Shown here piece after piece: positions 8,701-15,194 of a stretch of 28,256 bases of DNA (within the stretch, counting starts at the first letter, position 1; every line of letters starts with the position of its first letter). The position numbers were made by a program, and so were the translations under genes. Origin of the DNA: JAXGPP01 sp964436865 (GTDB lineage Bacteria; Planctomycetota; Planctomycetia; Pirellulales; Thermoguttaceae); the NCBI GenBank assembly GCA_964436865.1, contig CAYTFK010000054.1, positions 1-28,256 on the forward strand. Direction: 5' to 3'. The notes under the pieces are model-generated. The model was not told the origin of the DNA and ran no database searches. It saw only the letters and a list, made by a program, of their open reading frames with translations.

Positions 8701-10109
8701 ATCAGGATCTTCGGCGGTGCCGAAAGTTCGCGGCGACGCACGGCGGTGATCGCTTCTGCCAACCCCATTGGCTCGGGCAAATCCGGGCAGGCACGCCGCA
8801 ATGCCGCCAGCAACCGCCCTTCCGTTGCCCGATCTGTCGCCTCGACGTACAGCGGCGAGATTGCCTCCGGCAGCCGCGGAAGCAGGCCCGCTTTCACCAG
8901 CGACGTCTTGCCGCAGCCGCTCGGACCATAGATCAGCCCGATCGGCGACGAGTTATCCGGATCGCGCCGCTCGACAAAGCTCTTCCAGAACCGGATCGCT
9001 TCCGGCAAGCCGTTGCGGTCCCGCGGGCCGGGCATCAACGCGAGAAAGAAGTCGGCGTCCTCGGCCCCGAACGATCGCAGCCCTTTGGGGACGATCCGGA
9101 TTGCCTCGTAACTCGCGATCGCGCCGCCCGACGTTGCGGATATCGCCTGTGGGTCGCCGACGGCCGGAGCCGTAGCGTGAGTCGCTGTTGGGCGCGGGCT
9201 GGCGGCCGACTCCACAGAATCGTGATCTTTGACGAACAGCCGCAAGTCCTCCGCCATGTCGAGTGCTGTCGCATAGCGATCCGTGACTCGTTTGGCCATC
9301 GCCGTCAGGCAGATCCTTTCCAGGTCCTTAGAGATGCTGTCGTCGCACTGCCGCAACGGTCGCGCGTCGGCCGAGGTAATCATTTCGAGGACGTCGGCCG
9401 CGACGTCGCTGCGGAACGGCCGCCGCCCGCTGAGCATCTCGTAAAGCACTACTCCCAGGCTGAATACGTCGGAGCGGCCATCGACGCGGTGCCCTTCGCC
9501 ACGGGCCTGCTCCGGGCTCATGTATTCAGGGGTGCCGGCCGTGGCCGTCCGTTTGCCGAAATCATCCTCCTTCAGGGCCAGACCGAAATCGGTGACGTAG
9601 GGTCGCCGGGCAGAATCGAGCAGGATGTTGGCCGGCTTGATGTCGCGATGGACCACGCCGCGAAGGTGGGCGTAATGAAGGGCCTCGGCAATCGAGGCAA
9701 TCAAGGCCGCCGTCTCCACTTGCGACGGCCGGGACTGCCGCAGCCGTGTCGCCAGGTCGGTCCCTTCAATGAACTTCGAGACGATGTAGCACAGGCCGTT
9801 CTCGGTGTGACCGACGTCGTATACTGGTACGATGCCCGGATGGTCGAGGCTCGCTACCACGCGAGCCTCCGTGAGATACTTCTCCAAGTCCTCCGGGCGT
9901 GAAACTCGGCGGCTTTGCGGGACTTTGACCGCCACAAGGCGGTCGAGTTGCTCATCACGGGCGAGATAGACCATTCCGAAGCCGCCGTGTCCCAGGAGCT
10001 TCTGCACACGGTATCGCCCGATTTGCTCCAGGCCGCTTATATCGCACGGCTGAGACGTCCCCGCCGCGTCCCACTCCATCGTCTTTGTTTCGCGCGCGTG
10101 GTCCGTCAT
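5688..10109 (-). CDS. Ser/Thr protein kinase - STAND NTPase - transmembrane - FGE/sulfatase-modifying-like fusion
   Basis: The protein has 1473 residues. Residues 33-293 are a complete Hanks-type kinase: GHGGFGMVY loop (40-48), AVKVP lysine (K62), HRDIKPAN (D156, N161), DFG (D174), and TPEYMSPEQARG. Residues ~335-740 are a STAND-type NTPase: Walker A GPSGCGKTS (395-403), Walker B ILIVLDQFEQ (468-477), MVRDDFW (507-513) and QLTHDYLVPSLREWL at ~719, typical of the nSTAND1 group. One transmembrane helix follows (~797-817, VVGMLALLLVIGWG), then ~400 residues of helical repeats. Residues 1241-1449 are an FGE-sulfatase/SUMF1-like domain: VYEVTIEQYEHF, YRLPTLEEWLATCRAGG, GVWDICGNVWEWASD, HRIGFRIAR. 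The kinase and NTPase are therefore cytoplasmic and the C-terminal part probably faces the other side of the membrane. The FGE-like domain is more likely a binding module than an enzyme. No Shine-Dalgarno; the promoter is at 10136-10163. Confidence 0.93.
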   Translation of the reverse strand: MTDHARETKTMEWDAAGTSQPCDISGLEQIGRYRVQKLLGHGGFGMVYLARDEQLDRLVAVKVPQSRRVSRPEDLEKYLTEARVVASLDHPGIVPVYDVGHTENGLCYIVSKFIEGTDLATRLRQSRPSQVETAALIASIAEALHYAHLRGVVHRDIKPANILLDSARRPYVTDFGLALKEDDFGKRTATAGTPEYMSPEQARGEGHRVDGRSDVFSLGVVLYEMLSGRRPFRSDVAADVLEMITSADARPLRQCDDSISKDLERICLTAMAKRVTDRYATALDMAEDLRLFVKDHDSVESAASPRPTATHATAPAVGDPQAISATSGGAIASYEAIRIVPKGLRSFGAEDADFFLALMPGPRDRNGLPEAIRFWKSFVERRDPDNSSPIGLIYGPSGCGKTSLVKAGLLPRLPEAISPLYVEATDRATEGRLLAALRRACPDLPEPMGLAEAITAVRRRELSAPPKILIVLDQFEQWLHGHREEEEPLLVRALRQCDGARVQCLLMVRDDFWMGTTRLMRQLEIPLLEGQNSAPVDVFGLRHARNVLAGFGRAYGAIPERAEELTSQQKAFLNQAVSGLAQDGRVIPVRLAVFAEMMKNRPWIPATLKQVGGAEGIGATFLEETFCAATAPPRHRLHQRAAKEVLKALLPADESEIRGRMRPYAELQEASGYGRQAHDFAELIEILDAELRLVTPAEREEATGDDAGAAARASVPCLQLTHDYLVPSLREWLDRKQKETRRGRAELYLAERAAGWKARRRSRDLPAWWEFLAIGLYTRYSQWTDTQAAMMRRAARYYLVRVVGMLALLLVIGWGIVETHARTKVNGLLESLAVVDTAEVPQVLEEMEAYRRWGVPRLKVDSFASRTTPRSRLHWNLARWHFGVVTPEDQAWIENEFRSASPVEARIIAEELRRSGAEAAEKMWATLARSTAHHEILAIATLLARHSPGDPRWQEHAATVAGALLTAGPLDVPGWVDNLEPVGTRLTGPLQELFTRSSPAAPELSRQDRLEQRHLAAAALGRFLRGDQEQLTSLLVHYAADASEFSSLLEPLSLDRAAAAQRLRKHTEELTGPVAAKEEPAQSVTGQTQRLTSAASTANGIVALLLLDGDRDRLRSSLELADDRTLRSTLITRLNQLGVPPEVPCGMLVAERRPDIRAGLLLALGEYSSTGLPRNLLQSVGAEVVRSCSSPDGGEHAAAVWLARRWDLPAPAGKPGRDDRACWYYGPYGHILASVRGQADHAFAIGVYEVTIEQYEHFDNSYRQSREVPLNQYAARNAPANCPAITISALDAMAYCNWLSENDDLVPDQLCYEEVSPGRWKLRDDFLQRAGYRLPTLEEWLATCRAGGTTDYSFGSDVSLLGGYAWYFANSRSDGQHRVQPVGSLKPNELGVWDICGNVWEWASDPADSDASFLCGGSCDNDPLDLRATRPIGKVVNYTREHRIGFRIARTLAPDETPVSQHAVILGGVRRGE

Positions 10110-10135
10110 GGCAGAACCCGTGTTGGATGCACTCC

Positions 10136-10163
10136 ATCATAGAGGGGTTGTGGACGGAGTCCA
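10136..10163 (-). promoter_or_regulatory. Candidate sigma-70 promoter for the giant kinase gene
   Basis: On the minus strand TGGACT (complement of 10158-10163) precedes TATGAT (complement of 10136-10141) with a 16-base spacer. These match 4/6 and 5/6 of the consensus. The predicted start near 10129 leaves a leader of only about 20 bases, consistent with the absence of a Shine-Dalgarno. Confidence 0.45.
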
Positions 10164-10214
10164 GCCGCCTTGCAGCTTGCAGCCCCGTTAACTGCTGAAG
10201 AGAATGGCTACTGA

Positions 10215-10255
10215 CCTGTGCGAGGGGGCGGGCTTGTTGTCGCTCCGCGCACAGG
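10215..10255 (+). promoter_or_regulatory. Strong hairpin in the leader of the nucleotidyltransferase-kinase gene
   Basis: CCTGTGCG (10215-10222) pairs with CGCACAGG (10248-10255); inside it GGGGCG (10225-10230) pairs with CGCTCC (10241-10246) with one G-U, leaving a 10-base loop. No T tract follows, so it is not a simple terminator. A second inverted repeat GGGCTC/GAGCCC lies at 10288-10312. Both lie between the divergent genes, upstream of the ATG at 10341. Confidence 0.4.
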
Positions 10256-10340
10256 GTACCAGCCCGTTGCCCGGGTGGCGGAAGACTGGGCTCGTTGCCG
10301 CCCGCTGAGCCCGTGATCTCCTTTGCATGAAAGCCGCAAC

Positions 10341-13055
10341 ATGGACGACAACCGAAGCATCCCTGAACAGACCATGGTCGTTATTTTGGCCGCCGGCAAG
10401 GGGACACGGATGGGTCGCAGCGATCTGGTCAAGGTTTGTTTTGAGATCGATTCGGTGCCGGCGATCAACCGCATGATCGCCGTGTTCAAACGGCAGCGGT
10501 TTCGCCGCTTTATGGTGGTGGTCGGCGCGCGGGCCGACCAGGTGCTGGAGACGGTCAGCCGGGAACATCCCGGCGTGCTTTACGTTCATCAGGAGCCTCA
10601 ACTTGGCACCGGCCACGCCGCCAAGATCGCGGCCGAGGCGCTCGAGACGGCGGGATACCAGGGCTACGTCCTGGTGACCATGGGCGACAAGTATCTGGAA
10701 GAAGCGGCGCTCGACGCGCTGGTGTGCGGCTACGTGAAGCAGCGCGCCGACATGGCCCTATTGACGCTTCCGCGGAGCAAGGCGACCGATGGGTCGACGG
10801 GCCGCGTGTTTGTCGACGAAGATGGCCGGGCACTCGATATCATCGAACGAGTCGACCTGGCGCGGCAGATGATCGCCGACGAGCTTCGCCAGCGGCTGGC
10901 AGGTCCCGACAACATCGATAAGCAGGCCATTCTCGACGCGGTTGCCGCTCATCTGCCACGCGTCGACAAGCAGCAGGTTGCTGTCGGCGATCTGCTGATG
11001 TTGGCCAAGGGTAGCGGCAGCCTTGACCGCGGCAAACTCGAAGAACTCCTCCGCGCCGACAAGTATAACCTGCGCATCGACGGCAAGTGCTATAACGGCA
11101 AGCAAATCGACAAGCTCGCCGCCGGCGTGAATCCGAGTCTATACCTGATGGGTTCCGATGTCTTCTATCACGGCGTCGGCTTGATCCGCAATGACAACGC
11201 CCAAGGAGAGTACTACATCACCGATCTGGTGCGGCTGCTTTCCGGAGTCCGCGATTCGCAGGGGGAGCCGCGCTACCGGGTGCAAGCAGTACGGGCCGCG
11301 CACGCACACTGGGTGCAAGGCTTCAATTCGCCCGACGAGTTGCTGGCGATCCAGGACTATATCCGCCGGACGAAGGTCGATCAATCGGCGGTCGACGCGC
11401 TTGCCCGGCCGCAGCTCAATCCCAGCCAGTATGCCACGGTCCGCGAGTGGCTGGCCAGAATCGAATCGGCTCGCCCGAGCTTGAAACGCTGGCTGCGCCA
11501 GATCTACGGCGACCACGACGATCTCCACCGCCAGAAATGCCGCGACTTGGCGGGGGTGCTCGAGTGCTACGGCAAGCGGTTTGGAATGGATGAGAAGGTT
11601 TGCGTCGTCCGCGCTCCGGGCCGAGTCAACCTCATGGGGCGGCACATCGACCACCGCGGTGGGATGACGAACTTCCTGGCCATCGATCGCGAAACACTCG
11701 CCGTGGCCGGCATCCGCGACGACGACAGCGTGGTGGCCGTGAACACGCAGCCCGGCAAGTTCAAGCCCGTCGAGTTCCGCATCTCCGAGCTGATCGGCCG
11801 TTTTGCCTGGAGCGACTGGCTGGATTTCGTCAACAGCGAGTGGGTCCGCAACATGGTCTATGTCACGGCGGGTGATTGGGGCAACTACATCAAGGCCGCC
11901 ACACTGCGTCTGCAGCACCGCTATCAGGATGTGCGCATCCGCGGTGTCAACATGGCTTTGGCGGGAAATGTGCCGATTGCCGCCGGGCTGAGCAGCAGTT
12001 CCACGATCGTCGTCGCCACCCTGCAGGCGGCCATTGCACTCAACAGCTTCAACCTCACCAGCCAGCAGTTCATCGACCTCTGCGGAGAAGGGGAGTGGTT
12101 TGTCGGCTCGCGCGGCGGAGCGGGCGATCACGCGGCCATCTATCTCGGGCAGCGCGGTAAGATCGCCCACGTCGGGTACCTTCCGTTCCGCGTCGAAAAG
12201 ATCATTGACGGCCCGCGTGACTACCAACTCATTGTGGCCAACAGCCATATCAAGGCCGCCAAAAGCGCTTCGGCGCGCGACCAGTTCAATTCGCGCATCG
12301 CGAGCTACAACCTCGGATTGGCGCTGCTCAAGCAGCGCTGCCCGGAAATCGCCCCCGCAGTCGAGTATCTCCGCGACCTGACCCCCGACAAGCTCGGCTG
12401 CCCGCCAAGCGAGATCTACCGCTGCCTGCTCAAGGTGCCGGAAACCATGACCCGGCGGGATTTCCAGGCGACGCTTTCCAAGGAGCACCACGCGCTCATG
12501 GAGGCCAACTTCGCCACTCACGCCGAGCCGGACTGCTACCGGCCGCGAGGAGTGCTCCTGTTCGGCGTGGCGGAAATGATGCGGAGCCGGATGTGCGTTG
12601 AGCTTTTGGAGAAAGGCGACGTCCAGGGATTCGGTAAGTTGATGAAGATTAGCCACGACGGCGACCGCGTAAGCCTTCCGGGACCCGAGGGGCGCTATCA
12701 ACTCGCGCAGAACGATTCCAGCGACGAATTGTTGCGGCGGCTCATCGCCGATCTGGCAAGCGAGAATCCCGAGCGCGTGCTCCGCGCCCAGTTGGCCATG
12801 CAGCCGGGCGACTACGCCTGCAGCACGCCGGAGATCGATGAGATGGTCGATGTTGCCTGCTCCGTGCCCGGAGTAGCCGGCGCTCAGATTGCCGGAGCAG
12901 GGCTCGGCGGCTGCGTGATGATCCTGGCCCGGGACGACAGTGTCGCCGCCGTCCGCAAGGCCCTCAGTGCACGATACTATCGCCCGCGCGGTCTGGAGCC
13001 CGCCGCCGTTCCCTGCATTACGGTTGAAGGGGCAGGGTTGGCCGAGTTCCACTAA
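10341..13055 (+). CDS. Bifunctional GlmU-like nucleotidyltransferase / galactokinase-like GHMP sugar kinase
   Basis: I take ATG 10341 (904 residues); a TTG at 10323 would add six. Residues ~11-300 are a GlmU-type nucleotidyltransferase: ILAAGKGTRMGRSD (15-28), with the later Lys kept but the usual Pro-Lys reading VK; LGTGHAA; VTMGDKYL; and the diagnostic NAQGEYYITD (286-295). About 75-90 extra residues sit between DIIERVD (166-172) and SLYLMG (266-271), where GlmU has a short link. Residues ~415-904 are a GHMP kinase of the galactokinase group: RAPGRVNLMGRHIDHRGG, the ATP loop GLSSSS (549-554), and AGAGLGGCVMIL at the C-terminus. The galactokinase signature has GEH.D at the sugar site; here it is GRHID, so the sugar may not be galactose. 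It likely phosphorylates a free sugar at C1 and converts it to an NDP-sugar, like the FKP fucose enzyme in domain order. Confidence 0.88.
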   Translation: MDDNRSIPEQTMVVILAAGKGTRMGRSDLVKVCFEIDSVPAINRMIAVFKRQRFRRFMVVVGARADQVLETVSREHPGVLYVHQEPQLGTGHAAKIAAEALETAGYQGYVLVTMGDKYLEEAALDALVCGYVKQRADMALLTLPRSKATDGSTGRVFVDEDGRALDIIERVDLARQMIADELRQRLAGPDNIDKQAILDAVAAHLPRVDKQQVAVGDLLMLAKGSGSLDRGKLEELLRADKYNLRIDGKCYNGKQIDKLAAGVNPSLYLMGSDVFYHGVGLIRNDNAQGEYYITDLVRLLSGVRDSQGEPRYRVQAVRAAHAHWVQGFNSPDELLAIQDYIRRTKVDQSAVDALARPQLNPSQYATVREWLARIESARPSLKRWLRQIYGDHDDLHRQKCRDLAGVLECYGKRFGMDEKVCVVRAPGRVNLMGRHIDHRGGMTNFLAIDRETLAVAGIRDDDSVVAVNTQPGKFKPVEFRISELIGRFAWSDWLDFVNSEWVRNMVYVTAGDWGNYIKAATLRLQHRYQDVRIRGVNMALAGNVPIAAGLSSSSTIVVATLQAAIALNSFNLTSQQFIDLCGEGEWFVGSRGGAGDHAAIYLGQRGKIAHVGYLPFRVEKIIDGPRDYQLIVANSHIKAAKSASARDQFNSRIASYNLGLALLKQRCPEIAPAVEYLRDLTPDKLGCPPSEIYRCLLKVPETMTRRDFQATLSKEHHALMEANFATHAEPDCYRPRGVLLFGVAEMMRSRMCVELLEKGDVQGFGKLMKISHDGDRVSLPGPEGRYQLAQNDSSDELLRRLIADLASENPERVLRAQLAMQPGDYACSTPEIDEMVDVACSVPGVAGAQIAGAGLGGCVMILARDDSVAAVRKALSARYYRPRGLEPAAVPCITVEGAGLAEFH

Positions 13056-13083
13056 CGAAATGGGAAAGTCTGCTCCGGACCGT

Positions 13084-13809
13084 TCACTCCTCGGGTTCGA
13101 TCGTGCCCTGCCGGGCAAGTTGCCGGCTGGCAATCCAGCACAAGGTCGCCCACACCAGGCCGGCTGTCCATCCGGCAAGCACGTCGGTCGGATAGTGCAC
13201 CCCCAGGTACACCCGACTGAAGCCGATCATGCCCGTCAACAGGAGGGCGATGAGCATGAGGTACAGCTTGACCAGGCGACGGCTGACGACTCGGGTGAGC
13301 AGTGCGCCCAGAGTCAGGTAGACCACGGCGGAAAGCATCGCGTGGCCGCTCGGAAAGCTGCTTGTGTACACCTGTGCCAAATGCGGAACCACGCTCGGGC
13401 GAGGGCGGTCGAAATGGCCTTTGAGCAACTGACTGATGGCGGCGCCACCCAGCGTCGCCGCCAGGAGCCATACCAGCGTGCGCGTCTTGCCTTCCAGCCA
13501 CAGGAAGCCAGTTGTGCCAACGACAACCATCGCCACCACGACGACACCGCCCAAGCCGGTTATGTCGCGCATCGCCTCCTCAACCCAGCCGGGCCCAAGC
13601 GGATCACCAGGGTTTGCCGGGTCGCGCAGCGATCGGGCCACCGCTTCGTCAATGGTGGCCGTCGAGCCTTCATTCACCTCATCGGCCAGTTCCACAAAGC
13701 CCCAAGTGCCAGCTACCACGACGAGCGCGGAAACCAAGATCACAGGCTGGTGATTGCCGAGCCATGCGGCTCCGTGCAACACCCGCCGCACGGTCTGATG
13801 CCATGACAT
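13084..13809 (-). CDS. PAP2-family membrane phosphatase
   Basis: The 241-residue protein has five or six hydrophobic segments (~22-42, 88-104, 111-127, 160-174, 181-196, 214-230) and all three PAP2 motifs: KGHFDRPRP (KxxxxxxRP type), SSFPSGH with the catalytic His, and SRVYLGVHYPTD with the second His and Asp. Family members dephosphorylate undecaprenyl pyrophosphate, phosphatidate or similar lipid phosphates at the outer face of the membrane. Which lipid is not decidable here. The start is supported by AAGGA 6 bases upstream of the ATG (complement at 13807-13809). It converges on the sugar kinase fusion with 28 bases between them and is divergent from the sigma-54 activator at 14035. Confidence 0.92.
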   Translation of the reverse strand: MSWHQTVRRVLHGAAWLGNHQPVILVSALVVVAGTWGFVELADEVNEGSTATIDEAVARSLRDPANPGDPLGPGWVEEAMRDITGLGGVVVVAMVVVGTTGFLWLEGKTRTLVWLLAATLGGAAISQLLKGHFDRPRPSVVPHLAQVYTSSFPSGHAMLSAVVYLTLGALLTRVVSRRLVKLYLMLIALLLTGMIGFSRVYLGVHYPTDVLAGWTAGLVWATLCWIASRQLARQGTIEPEE

Positions 13810-13849
13810 AGGCCTTCCTTTGTACCAACGTCAACCGTCGTGTGGCAAT

Positions 13850-13882
13850 CGACTTCAAAGTCGCCCCATCGGGATCATTATA
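13850..13882 (-). promoter_or_regulatory. Candidate -10 box and operator-like palindrome upstream of the PAP2 gene
   Basis: The minus strand carries a perfect TATAAT (complement of 13877-13882), about 70 bases from the start codon, but no convincing -35. Between it and the gene lies the palindrome CGACTT-CA-AAGTCG (13850-13863), placed where a repressor could block transcription. A further short inverted repeat, CTGCCG/CGGCAG (13970-13986), lies nearer the divergent gene at 14035. Confidence 0.35.
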
Positions 13883-14034
13883 GCGGGCTCTGCACCCGAC
13901 AGTGGTAGGAACTTCACCTGGGGTCGCCTACTGGAATCACTTAGACGGGTTGCTCTCCTTCCCGATGCCCTGCCGGCGAACGGCAGCATAAAATGTCGCA
14001 ATTGCGGCTGGCTGGTCACCCGCAGGCGTGATCG

Positions 14035-15045
14035 ATGCTTGGGCAACGGGAGTCTGGGGTCATCGCGATGGAGATTCTGCGGCAGAAGTTCGAGGCGCAG
14101 AGCATTATCGGCGCCTCGGATGCGATGATGTCCGTCTTTCGCCAGGTTGAGCGCGTGGCCAACACCGATGCCACGGTGCTGATCCGCGGTGAGTCGGGCA
14201 CCGGCAAGGAGCTGGTCGCCGAAGCGATACACCGCTGCAGCCGGCGCTGCCAGGGCCCCTTCATGGCGATCAACGTGGCCGCTGTTCCTGAGACTCTGGT
14301 CGAGAGCGAGCTCTTCGGCCACGTGGACGGCGCATTCACCGGGGCAGACAAGCGGCGGTTGGGCCGCTTTGAGGCGGCGCAGGGAGGGACGCTGTTCATC
14401 GACGAGATCGGCGACCTCAAGCTTACTTCTCAGGCCAAGTTGCTTCGCGTCATGGAGAGTCGGAAGATCTCGCCGGTCGGCAGCAATGAATTGCGCGACG
14501 TCGACGTGCGGCTGGTTTTTGCGACGAACCGCGATCTGGAACAGATGGTCGCCGGCGGCAACTTCCGCGAGGACCTGTACTATCGAATAAACGTGGTAAC
14601 GGTCGACTTGCCGCCGCTCCGCAGGCGGCAGGATGATATCGCGCTGCTGGTCGAGCATTTGCTGGACGAATTCTGTCAAGCCAACGGCAAGCCGCGGCTA
14701 TCGCTCGATGAAGGACTCCGGCAGTTCCTCGTGACCCATTACTGGCCAGGCAATGTCCGCCAGCTTCGCAATTGCATCGAGAGCATGGTAGTCATGGCCG
14801 AGGGGCCGATTCTGACCGTCGGCAGTCTCCCCGTTGGGGTCCGAAACCAGGGTCCCGAGTCGGCCGTTGATTTCGAGATTCCTCCCGACCTGACGTTGGA
14901 AGACATCGAGAAGGCGACGGTGCTTGAGCGCCTCGATCGTTTTAATGGGAATCGCACGCAAGCCGCCGAGTCGCTCGGGATCTCGGTTCGAACGCTTCAG
15001 CGCCGCCTGAAACGTTGGGATGCCGACCGTGAGGCGGTCAGTTGA
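14035..15045 (+). CDS. Sigma-54-dependent transcriptional activator without sensor domain
   Basis: The protein has 336 residues (or 325 from an internal ATG at 14068). It consists almost only of the AAA+ core and a Fis-type DNA-binding domain. Walker A is GESGTGKE (52-59), the sigma-54 contact loop GAFTGA is intact (99-104), Walker B is FIDEIGD (121-127), and FREDLYYRIN holds the arginine fingers. WPGNVRQLRNCIE is the usual post-AAA element. The C-terminal helix-turn-helix (~313-332, RTQAAESLGISVRTLQRR) binds an enhancer. There is no receiver, GAF or PAS domain; only ~22 residues precede the core. It is therefore expected to be active by default, or to be controlled by level or by a partner protein. 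Its recognition helix is nearly identical to that of the altered paralogue at 20340-21761. It converges on the PDZ protein gene. Confidence 0.92.
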   Translation: MLGQRESGVIAMEILRQKFEAQSIIGASDAMMSVFRQVERVANTDATVLIRGESGTGKELVAEAIHRCSRRCQGPFMAINVAAVPETLVESELFGHVDGAFTGADKRRLGRFEAAQGGTLFIDEIGDLKLTSQAKLLRVMESRKISPVGSNELRDVDVRLVFATNRDLEQMVAGGNFREDLYYRINVVTVDLPPLRRRQDDIALLVEHLLDEFCQANGKPRLSLDEGLRQFLVTHYWPGNVRQLRNCIESMVVMAEGPILTVGSLPVGVRNQGPESAVDFEIPPDLTLEDIEKATVLERLDRFNGNRTQAAESLGISVRTLQRRLKRWDADREAVS

Positions 15046-15133
15046 CTGCGAGAGGCTCAAGCCGCTCTCCGTGATAGAATTCGGCGGCCTCGCCCGCTTG
15101 GCTGCCCGGCCGGTAGAGGCTTGGCTCAGCCGT

Positions 15134-15161
15134 ACCCGGCGGCCGAGGTCGGCCGCCGGGT
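15134..15161. terminator. Perfect 11-bp hairpin between convergent genes
   Basis: ACCCGGCGGCC (15134-15144) and GGCCGCCGGGT (15151-15161) are exactly complementary around a 6-base loop. The hairpin lies in the 149-base gap between the stops of two convergent genes and could end transcription from both sides. Neither side shows a T tract, so termination may be Rho-dependent or by stem stability alone. Confidence 0.6.
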
Positions 15162-15194
15162 CTCGTCTGAAGACCGGTCGCGACGCATTGAACG

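Noticed and set aside
8664..9902. Open frame of 412 codons on the plus strand inside the giant kinase gene
   Set aside because: It is antisense to the kinase and NTPase domains and its translation (Arg/Gln/His-rich) resembles no protein family.
11139..13178. Long open frame (679 codons) on the minus strand within the sugar kinase fusion gene
   Set aside because: It is exactly antisense to a gene with clear domains and has no recognisable family. Long antisense frames are expected in high-GC DNA with biased third positions.
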